NCBI GenBank assembly: GCA_002684055.1
Contig: NYUL01000033.1
Coordinates: forward strand, 1 to 5,176
Direction of reading: 5' to 3'
DNA: 5,176 bases
Source: Gammaproteobacteria bacterium
Lineage (GTDB): Bacteria; Pseudomonadota; Gammaproteobacteria; Magnimaribacterales; TMED112
The notes beneath the pieces are model-generated. The model did no database searches. It was not told where the DNA came from and worked only from the letters and a program-made list of their open reading frames with translations. Position numbers and translations under genes: made by a program. This document shows positions 1 to 5,176 of the stretch, in pieces (positions within the stretch are counted from its first letter, which is position 1; each line of letters starts with the position of its first letter).

Positions 1-28
1 TTTTATACCTCACGCTTAAAAATATGAA

Positions 29-43
29 AAGGAAAATATTCTA
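29..43 (+). promoter_or_regulatory. Ribosome binding site of the small membrane protein gene, with a TAATG stop/start junction
   Basis: AAGGAA at about 29-34 (core AGGA at 30-33) lies 10 bases before the ATG at 44 and supports that start. The reading frame beginning at base 3 is open from the window edge to a TAA at 42-44, which overlaps the ATG as TAATG. If a real gene ends there, the two would be translationally coupled. Only 13 codons are visible, too few to say whether that frame is coding; the other two plus-strand frames stop at 17-19 and 25-27. No convincing -35/-10 pair is visible in the 43 bases available. Confidence 0.55.
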
Positions 44-304
44 ATGCCTGATGGTATGCTTTATGGGCTTATAGACAATGGTGTTCTAGCTTTTGTAACG
101 CTTCTGGGGATAGACATAGATAAATACTTTAAGGGGTCAGGGGTCAATGGCGCTCTTTACGGTGCTCTCATTGGTAACTCCCTATCAGACTTTTTGGGAG
201 CTATTGCCGATTTTGAGTTGATGATGACCATAAACATAACTCTAGGATGTTTAATTATTATTCCAGTAGTTTGGTTTATCTTGTTATTTAAGAAGAAGAG
301 TTAA
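44..304 (+). CDS. Small glycine-rich integral membrane protein, function unknown
   Basis: This is an 86-residue protein of unrecognised function. It is almost entirely hydrophobic. A first apolar stretch spans about residues 7-25 and contains the charged GIDIDKYFKG turn at its end. A glycine/alanine-rich helix follows at about 32-54 (GVNGALYGALIGNSLSDFLG), with small-residue spacing of the kind that packs transmembrane helices. A strongly hydrophobic helix at about 59-82 ends in the basic tail KKKS. Two or three membrane passes are likely; the positive-inside rule would put the tail in the cytoplasm. There is no cleavable signal peptide, catalytic motif or cysteine cluster. The start is supported by AGGA ten bases upstream. 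The gene is transcribed towards the minus-strand operon, and its last 17 bases overlap the end of the DUF442 gene. From memory, similar short proteins with an LIDNGV beginning and a GNxxSD motif occur as hypothetical proteins in marine bacteria; this is unverified. That the ORF is real is fairly likely; its role is unknown. Confidence 0.75.
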   Translation: MPDGMLYGLIDNGVLAFVTLLGIDIDKYFKGSGVNGALYGALIGNSLSDFLGAIADFELMMTINITLGCLIIIPVVWFILLFKKKS

Positions 305-707
305 TTTCTTTCAATAAAGGCCTCAGGTGATCTAAGTCATATCCTGCCTCAGTGCCTAATTCAATTGTTTCCTCAATATTACCCTCTATTGCATTAGCAC
401 ATGCCCAAAGATTTATACAACGTGTACCGGTTCTGCAGTACGCAATAGTTTTAATATTTTTATCGATAATTGCTTTTGTTTCTGTGATTAATTCTGAAGT
501 TAAATTTCCTGGCACCATTGGCAAATTTATAAAATTAATATCTGCTTCTTTGCAAGCTTGCTCAATTTGTTCAAAGCCTGTTTGCCCTTGCTCTTCATCA
601 TTCGGTCTATTGCATACCACTAAATTAAATCCTTGTTCTTTGAGATAACCTACATGCCTATCATCAATTTGTGATGAAACATAAAAATTATCTGAAACTT
701 TAATCAT
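288..707 (-). CDS. DUF442 / TIGR01244-family protein (putative sulfurtransferase or phosphatase)
   Basis: This 139-residue cytoplasmic protein is full length for the stand-alone DUF442 (TIGR01244) domain, which has a tyrosine-phosphatase/rhodanese-like fold. Visible signatures are VSSQI near residue 10, the NRPNDEE motif at 33-39, and the active-site loop CRTGTR at 91-96 followed by LWACANA, then AGYDLDHL near the end. C91 is the expected nucleophile, with R92 and R96 in the anion-binding loop. A second cysteine, C97, directly follows the loop where I expect serine in relatives. The family is also found fused to persulfide dioxygenase (BlhA/ETHE1-type) in sulfide-detoxification loci, so sulfur transfer is a reasonable guess, but neither substrate nor activity is proven. 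The ATG overlaps the stop of the upstream oxidoreductase gene (ATGATTAA), with a weak AAGAG eight bases before it, so translation is probably coupled. Family assignment is confident; biochemical function is not. Confidence 0.88.
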   Translation of the reverse strand: MIKVSDNFYVSSQIDDRHVGYLKEQGFNLVVCNRPNDEEQGQTGFEQIEQACKEADINFINLPMVPGNLTSELITETKAIIDKNIKTIAYCRTGTRCINLWACANAIEGNIEETIELGTEAGYDLDHLRPLLKEINSSS

Positions 708-3700
708 TTATGTTGCTCTTTTGTTTTGATATTACCTTCCTAACCTTAAGATCTCTGTTTGAATGGAAGCTAAATAATCTGCTAAAAATTTTTATTTGCT
801 TTTGATAAGGGGCATTAATTCTTTTCCTAAAACCTTGATAGGATTTTTCTCTAACAGGTCCATAACCTTTAACATCACGTGAAGCTTCGACAAGATCCGC
901 TAATTTTTTGCTTTTTTGACCATTAATTAAACTGTTAATATCGTTTAGTTTTTTCTTAAATAGCTCCTTGTGCTCTAGATCTTGTTTTCTATCTGAAGTA
1001 AGCCTCAATGGGTCAAAGATAGTGCCTCTTAAGAAACTCATTGCTTTCAGTGCTCTAAAAATTGGCATAGCAATATACGCAGGAATCCCAATTTTAATTG
1101 GCCTACCTGTTCTTTTATCTTTAATGAATGAAATCATAGGAGGAGATAAATAAAATTTTAGATTATTCCATGCAGAAAAATTTTCGTGCAATATTTTCTC
1201 GGTATTCTCAATATGCATGCGTGCTACTTCATATTCATCTTTAATAGCAAACAGCCTATAAAGCTCTTTCACTGCCTCTTTGTTTGTTTGCTCAGTATCA
1301 ACTTCTTGCATAAGTATCTCATCAATAATTTTTTTATTATCAATAAAATCATTAACGACTTTTTTATCGTATTTTTTTATTCTTTCTAACCTATCTTCGT
1401 ATAACTCTATGGAGTTAAGGTTTTTTACTTTATCTCTATTAAGAAATTCAAAGACTTCATGATTAGGGTTAATAGTGAAGAGTCTTCCAAGGTTAAAGTT
1501 ATAAACATTTCTCTCAATTCCGACTCCATTTAATTCTATTGCTTTAATTATGTTGTCAGCATGAACAGGGATTAAACCATTTTGATAAGCACTTCCCAAC
1601 ATGAGCATGTTGGTGCCTATTGCATCGCCAGATAATTCTTCAGAAATCTTAATAGCTGGCACAAAAGAAATAATATCTTTAGTAGTATTCTCTAACATCT
1701 TAAGGACATCATTACTCTTAAAATCAAGGTCTCTATTTGTAACAAAATCAGCTACTGGCATGGTGTTACTATTCAGCACAGTAAGAGTTTTTTCTTTAGA
1801 GACAACTTCTTGTATTTCAGGTTTAGTTCCTACAACTCCATCGCAAGCAAGTAAAATATCAGCAGCTCCAGGAGAAATTTTTTGACTAAAAGGCGTTACA
1901 CCTTTTTCATAAATTTTGATATGTGACCAAACTGCCCCACCTTTTTGAGCAAGCCCTGTCATATCTAAAACAGAAGAGTCTTTGCCTTCGATATGTGCTG
2001 CATAAGCAAGAATGGCTGATATTGTTAGCACTCCTGTTCCCCCTATTCCGGTAAGCATAATATTTGCTACTTCGTTATTGATTAATACTTTTGGCTCTGG
2101 AAACTCTCCTAAATCTTTAAAATCTGTATTTTTCTTAATTTCAGCATCAACAGTGACAAAAGAGGGGCAAAAACCCTTAATACATGAATAGTCTTTATTG
2201 CAGCTAGACTGATTTATTTTTCTCTTTCTACCTAAATCTGTTTCTAGCGGCTCTATTGAAACGCAACTTGATTGCACAGAACAATCCCCACAACCTTCAC
2301 AAACTTCCTTATTGATTACTACCCTTTTTTTAGGGTCCTCCATTAGGCCTCTCTTTCTTCTTCTTCTTTTTTCTGCTGCACAGGTTTGATCAAAAATTAA
2401 TACACTTACTCCTTCAAACCTACTAAGCTCCTCCTGTTCAAGGACAATAGAATCTCTATGTAGGCTCTTTACTCCGTCTTCAGTTAAATGATTATATTTT
2501 TTTGGGTCTTGAGACAGTATTGAAACTTTCTGAACTCCTTCAGCTCTTACTTGTTTAACAATTCCTTCAACGTCCCAATTCCCACCAATTGCTTGGCCGC
2601 CAGTCATAGCAACAGCATCGTTATATAAAATTTTATAAGTAATGTTTACATTTGCATCCAACGAAGCCCTAATTGCTAGCACCCCAGAATGTTTATATGT
2701 GCCGTCACCAAGATTTGCGAACACATGCTTTTCTTTCGAAAATGGTGCTATGCCTATCCAAGGCGTACCTTCACCACCCATTTGAGTAAAGAACTCCGTA
2801 CCCTCTACAGAGTCAACAGCCATGTAATGACAACCTATTCCTCCTAGCGCCCTTTTGCCTTCAGGAAGTTTTAATGATGAATTATGTGGGCAGCCAGAAC
2901 AGAAAAATGGTTTTCTTATGATTGGTGCTTCGTTATCTTTTTGTTCCTCACTACGTTTCTTAAACCACTCAAGATTTTTTAACAATTCTGAGTCTCCTGT
3001 AATTTGATGCAATCTGGTTGATATGGCTTCAACGATAGTTTGAAGTGGTAAATCATTTTCAGCCGGCAATAACCAACTACCATATTCGTCCTGTTTGCCA
3101 ATCACCGTTGGCCTTACATTTTCTTTCCAATTGTATAACTGCCACTTTACTTGGTGTTCAATAAGCTCTCTTTTTTCTTCAACAACCAATACAGTATCTA
3201 GTCCTTCACAGAACTCTCTTACTCCATGCGGCTCCAACGGCCAAGGCATTCCAACCTTATAAATACATATGCCTAATTCCTTTGCTTTTTCTTCATCGAT
3301 ATTCAGCCATCTAAGTGCTTCTCGAACATCGTTGTATGATTTACCTGCAGTGATGATTCCCATCTTGGAATTAGCATCCTTCCATAATGGAACATCGATA
3401 TTGTTGGCCCTCACAAACTCTTGAGCAGCAAAGCCTTTGGCTCTCTGAAGTCTGTAATCTTGTTCTCTTGGTGTATCAGTGAATAAGATATTTCTTGGGA
3501 GATCTTTGTACTCACCTAAGAAATTTTCACTGGGTATTACTATTGGCGAATTCTCAATCTCTATGTCATACCTTTTGCCAGAGTCTGCAACGTCTGAAAC
3601 AATTTTAAAACCAGTCCAACAACCACTATACCTGCTCATAGCAATGCCTAACAAACCAAATCTAATTATTTCCTCAACTCCTGATGGGTAGAGATAGGGC

Positions 3701-4200
3701 ATAAAAGCGCTCATAAAATTATGGTCAGACTGATGAGGCAAGGTGGATGATTTTGCTGCGTGATCATCACCAGCTATAGCCAAAACCCCGCCATGCTTGG
3801 AAGAACCAGCTGCATTAGCATGTTTAAAAACGTCCATGGTTCTATCCATCCCTGGGCCTTTTCCATACCAGATGCCAAAAACACCGTCTTTTTCACCCCT
3901 GCCCTTAAACTCACCTTGTTGTGAACCCCATACAGCTGTTGCGCCAAGCTCCTCATTAAGGCCTGGTTGATGGAAAATTGAACTATCTTGTAAATATTTT
4001 TGGGCTTTACTAAGCTCTAGGTCATACCCACCTAATGGGGAACCCTTATAGCCAGAAATAAATCCACCGGTATCTAAACCATTCTTTTTATCTAGGTCTT
4101 TTTGAATAAGTGGGAGCCTGACAAGTGCTTGTATGCCAGTTAGAAAGATTTTACCTTCCCTTTGGGTGTACTTATCGCTTAGAGAAATTTTCTTTTGCAA
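700..4200 (-). CDS. Indolepyruvate:ferredoxin oxidoreductase, fused long form (IorA-IorB type)
   Basis: This 1166-residue enzyme matches the long single-chain proteobacterial form. It should convert aryl- or related 2-oxo acids plus CoA to acyl-CoA and CO2, reducing ferredoxin with thiamine diphosphate (TPP) in the cytoplasm. Domains in order: TPP pyrimidine-binding domain, about 20-240 (YKGSPLGGYD 51-60, GATAVWG 86-92, GKGPGMDR 113-120, GDDHAAKSST 144-153); a transketolase C-like domain, about 278-395; TPP pyrophosphate-binding domain, about 430-605 (CSGCPHN 434-440, GIGCH 454-458, GDG 498-500 with N527 closing the GDG-x26-N metal/TPP motif). C434, C437, C457 and probably C607 would hold the proximal cluster. 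A ferredoxin-like segment at about 628-680 has C634, C637, C640, C646, C667, C673 and C678. The gamma (IorB-like) domain at about 712-900 begins with TGIGGTGV. A DUF6537-type C-terminal domain lies at about 915-1125 (KDEYEVAR, LRGTIFDPL, GYGPV), followed by a basic tail. The start is TTG, preceded by AGGAG at ideal spacing. True substrate preference is unknown; branched-chain or phenylpyruvate-type acids are possible. Confidence 0.95.
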   Translation of the reverse strand: MQKKISLSDKYTQREGKIFLTGIQALVRLPLIQKDLDKKNGLDTGGFISGYKGSPLGGYDLELSKAQKYLQDSSIFHQPGLNEELGATAVWGSQQGEFKGRGEKDGVFGIWYGKGPGMDRTMDVFKHANAAGSSKHGGVLAIAGDDHAAKSSTLPHQSDHNFMSAFMPYLYPSGVEEIIRFGLLGIAMSRYSGCWTGFKIVSDVADSGKRYDIEIENSPIVIPSENFLGEYKDLPRNILFTDTPREQDYRLQRAKGFAAQEFVRANNIDVPLWKDANSKMGIITAGKSYNDVREALRWLNIDEEKAKELGICIYKVGMPWPLEPHGVREFCEGLDTVLVVEEKRELIEHQVKWQLYNWKENVRPTVIGKQDEYGSWLLPAENDLPLQTIVEAISTRLHQITGDSELLKNLEWFKKRSEEQKDNEAPIIRKPFFCSGCPHNSSLKLPEGKRALGGIGCHYMAVDSVEGTEFFTQMGGEGTPWIGIAPFSKEKHVFANLGDGTYKHSGVLAIRASLDANVNITYKILYNDAVAMTGGQAIGGNWDVEGIVKQVRAEGVQKVSILSQDPKKYNHLTEDGVKSLHRDSIVLEQEELSRFEGVSVLIFDQTCAAEKRRRRKRGLMEDPKKRVVINKEVCEGCGDCSVQSSCVSIEPLETDLGRKRKINQSSCNKDYSCIKGFCPSFVTVDAEIKKNTDFKDLGEFPEPKVLINNEVANIMLTGIGGTGVLTISAILAYAAHIEGKDSSVLDMTGLAQKGGAVWSHIKIYEKGVTPFSQKISPGAADILLACDGVVGTKPEIQEVVSKEKTLTVLNSNTMPVADFVTNRDLDFKSNDVLKMLENTTKDIISFVPAIKISEELSGDAIGTNMLMLGSAYQNGLIPVHADNIIKAIELNGVGIERNVYNFNLGRLFTINPNHEVFEFLNRDKVKNLNSIELYEDRLERIKKYDKKVVNDFIDNKKIIDEILMQEVDTEQTNKEAVKELYRLFAIKDEYEVARMHIENTEKILHENFSAWNNLKFYLSPPMISFIKDKRTGRPIKIGIPAYIAMPIFRALKAMSFLRGTIFDPLRLTSDRKQDLEHKELFKKKLNDINSLINGQKSKKLADLVEASRDVKGYGPVREKSYQGFRKRINAPYQKQIKIFSRLFSFHSNRDLKVRKVISKQKSNIND

Positions 4201-4211
4201 CTTTTACTCCT
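4198..4211 (-). promoter_or_regulatory. Shine-Dalgarno AGGAG that fixes a TTG start for the oxidoreductase
   Basis: On the minus strand the sequence reads AGGAG, then six bases, then TTG. The AGGAG is plus-strand CTCCT at 4207-4211 and the TTG occupies 4200-4198. The nearest upstream ATG, at 4223-4221, is out of frame, and the first in-frame internal methionine is residue 118, well inside the conserved thiamine-binding domain. TTG is therefore the only sensible start. The clear Shine-Dalgarno may offset the weak start codon. Confidence 0.8.
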
Positions 4212-4309
4212 ATGGAAAACCATATTTAAGCTTTTAGATTATAAACTTTCTGATGGATTTATGCTCTATTTTGAGCTTTTGAAGATTAGAGAAAATAAAT
4301 TTTTAAAGC
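4201..4309 (-). promoter_or_regulatory. 109-bp intergenic region with candidate promoter for the oxidoreductase-DUF442 operon
   Basis: This is the largest complete gap in the window and very AT-rich. On the minus strand a perfect TATAAT sits at plus positions 4238-4243, about 38 bases before the TTG start, which suits a -10 box with a 5' leader of roughly 30 bases. The -35 is poor: nothing close to TTGACA lies 16-18 bases upstream, and the best is a 3-of-6 match (TAGAGC) at 19 bases. A separate promoter would make the oxidoreductase and DUF442 genes a unit independent of the upstream pair. Random TATAAT matches are common in AT-rich DNA, so this is only a candidate. No strong hairpin plus U-tract terminator follows the MazG-like gene. 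Confidence 0.4.
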
Positions 4310-4726
4310 TTAAAGATCGCCTTCTTTTCTAACTTCACTTCTGTTGATCTCAAATTTTTCTCCATACCGAGCTTCTAATTTTTCTTGGTTTTCGCTTATC
4401 ACTTCAAAAGGATCAAGTTCTAATGCCGCACAAGCCGTCACCCAATACCACATAATGTCACCTAGTTCTCTTTTCATATGAAAAATATTTTCCTCTGAGG
4501 GCGGCTTGCCCTGAAGAAACATTTTTTTCACTATTTCAACGAACTCACCAGATTCACTTCCTAATCCTAATGCAGCAGTAAGTAATCTAGCTGATGCAAT
4601 AGGTGATTTTTCTTCAATTTCTTCAAGACTCTTTTTTAGTGACTTAAGATCTAAACTAGGTTCACTTGTAACTTTGGTAACAAATTCGGTATACGTGGAA
4701 AAAAATTCCTTTACTTCTTTACTCAT
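4310..4726 (-). CDS. MazG-like nucleotide pyrophosphohydrolase
   Basis: This 138-residue, all-alpha cytoplasmic protein carries the MazG-superfamily metal site. SESGEFVE at 57-64 supplies acidic residues E58, E61 and E64 in the GEAGE-type motif, and RELGD at 86-90 supplies the ExxD pair E87/D90. The latter is followed by the typical WYWVTACAALELDPFEVISENQ helix pair and KLEARY. Such enzymes hydrolyse nucleoside triphosphates to monophosphates plus pyrophosphate, often clearing non-canonical nucleotides; substrate cannot be read from sequence. It resembles the short, single-domain MazG-like proteins rather than the two-domain E. coli MazG. About 45 residues precede the conserved core (SLDLKSLKKSLEEIEEK), predicted helical and highly charged. 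The ATG start is 18 bp after the stop of the hydrolase gene and has no clear Shine-Dalgarno, so readthrough from the upstream gene is likely. Family assignment is good; the role is unknown. Confidence 0.87.
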   Translation of the reverse strand: MSKEVKEFFSTYTEFVTKVTSEPSLDLKSLKKSLEEIEEKSPIASARLLTAALGLGSESGEFVEIVKKMFLQGKPPSEENIFHMKRELGDIMWYWVTACAALELDPFEVISENQEKLEARYGEKFEINRSEVRKEGDL

Positions 4727-4744
4727 TAGTTGATTGTAATATTT

Positions 4745-5176
4745 TTACTTTATAGAGAGTATGGTCTCGGCGATTAATTGAGGCTGATTTTCTTGAGAAA
4801 AATGCCCAGCTTCAATTCTTTGATGTCCCATATCTTTAGCACCAGCTATCTTTTCAATAATGTATTTATCTTGATCTCTAAAAGAAAGGTCGTGTTCTCC
4901 AAAGATTGCAATGGTTGGTCGCTCAAAATTTTTAAGTATCTCCCATGCTGCTATGTTTTCTTTTACTTGAGCCTGGTCTTTGTTCATTGGGACAATTGTA
5001 GGAAAAACTCTGGCAGCAACTTTATAAGATTCATCTGGAAAAGGAGCATTATAGGCATGGATTTCTTCAGGACCTAGGGCCTTCATACTGCCCATATAAA
5101 CAATTTTTCCAGCATCAAAGTCTTCAACAGTTTGACTGAAATTAAGCCACTGTTTAAAACCTTCGGTAGCTCCAGT
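4745..5176 (-). CDS. Haloalkane dehalogenase-type alpha/beta hydrolase, C-terminal part (5' end beyond the window)
   Basis: The frame stays open to the right edge, giving 143 C-terminal residues; the ATG at 5095 is internal, because the 27 codons upstream align with the family. The visible part covers the cap domain and the last third of the hydrolase fold. Features that match subfamily-I dehalogenases (Xanthobacter DhlA type) include EGFKQW, whose tryptophan (visible residue 10, codon 5147-5149) aligns with the halide-binding cap Trp175; NAPFPDESY followed by ARVFP; FGEHD with the presumed catalytic acid Asp (codon 4889-4891); and EAGHFSQE with the catalytic His (codon 4802-4804). The nucleophilic Asp and oxyanion region lie outside the window. 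Such enzymes cleave carbon-halogen bonds to give an alcohol and halide; some relatives act on other substrates, so dehalogenase activity is inferred. It leads into the MazG-like gene 18 bp downstream. Confidence 0.88.
   Translation of the reverse strand, partial: TGATEGFKQWLNFSQTVEDFDAGKIVYMGSMKALGPEEIHAYNAPFPDESYKVAARVFPTIVPMNKDQAQVKENIAAWEILKNFERPTIAIFGEHDLSFRDQDKYIIEKIAGAKDMGHQRIEAGHFSQENQPQLIAETILSIK

Noticed and set aside
352..648. 98-codon plus-strand ORF opposite the DUF442 gene
   Set aside because: It is the antisense shadow of a gene with clear family motifs; its translation has no recognisable domain and no ribosome binding site was noted.
611..760. Possible frameshift between the oxidoreductase and DUF442 genes (a single fused gene split by error)
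   Set aside because: Both proteins have complete domain ends, and DUF442 proteins of about this length normally stand alone; the overlap is a standard stop/start junction.
968..1885. Several plus-strand ORFs of 60-94 codons (968-1153, 1186-1389, 1280-1462, 1601-1885)
   Set aside because: All lie antisense to the uninterrupted oxidoreductase gene, in the region coding for its gamma and C-terminal domains; composition is what antisense of coding DNA gives.
2340..2375. Arginine/lysine run KRRRRKR (residues 611-617) as a nucleic-acid binding or low-complexity insertion
   Set aside because: It follows the presumed cluster cysteine C607, and a basic run here is, as I recall, usual in the long-form family, so it is not an insertion.
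3479..3956. Plus-strand ORF 3479-3691 and minus-strand ORF 3774-3956
   Set aside because: Both are out-of-frame shadows inside the conserved thiamine-binding domain of the oxidoreductase.
4263..4280. Possible terminator hairpin GCTC-tattttt-like loop-GAGC followed by TTTT
   Set aside because: The stem has only four base pairs, and the T-run is on the plus strand, whereas the flanking genes are transcribed on the minus strand.
4778..5077. 99-codon plus-strand ORF opposite the hydrolase gene
   Set aside because: It is antisense to a sequence that matches haloalkane dehalogenases along its whole length, including catalytic residues.
4745..5095. Treating the ATG at 5095 as the true start of a 116-residue hydrolase
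   Set aside because: The frame remains open to the window edge, and the 27 extra codons encode cap-domain sequence matching the family, including the halide-binding Trp. The gene is cut by the window, not naturally short.

Overview
The window is AT-rich, gene-dense bacterial DNA with very short intergenic gaps. The gene set (long-form fused indolepyruvate oxidoreductase, haloalkane dehalogenase-like hydrolase, small MazG-type pyrophosphohydrolase, DUF442/TIGR01244 protein), the AT bias and the tight packing suggest a streamlined marine proteobacterium, perhaps a SAR86-like gammaproteobacterium. That placement is an inference from gene content and style; no rRNA or other phylogenetic marker is present.

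Layout. Positions 1-43 hold a short leader with a ribosome binding site. Positions 44-304 on the plus strand encode a small glycine-rich membrane protein of unknown function. Everything else is on the minus strand, read from right to left: the C-terminal 143 residues of a haloalkane dehalogenase-type alpha/beta hydrolase (cut by the right edge), an 18-bp gap, a 138-residue MazG-like protein, a 109-bp gap carrying a TATAAT box and a strong Shine-Dalgarno sequence, a 1166-residue fused indolepyruvate:ferredoxin oxidoreductase starting with TTG, and a 139-residue DUF442 protein whose start overlaps the oxidoreductase stop by 8 bp. The DUF442 gene and the plus-strand membrane protein gene converge and overlap by 17 bp.

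Function. The oxidoreductase would oxidatively decarboxylate 2-oxo acids derived from amino acids (aryl- or possibly branched-chain pyruvates) to acyl-CoA, passing electrons to ferredoxin. The DUF442 protein is probably co-translated with it, but a joint role is not established. The dehalogenase and MazG-like proteins look like a separate pair concerned with organohalide or ester hydrolysis and nucleotide housekeeping. I see no mobile element, CRISPR array, RNA gene or phage signature, and no multi-gene assembly that clearly makes a new system. The least explained items are the small membrane protein and the oxidoreductase-DUF442 coupling.
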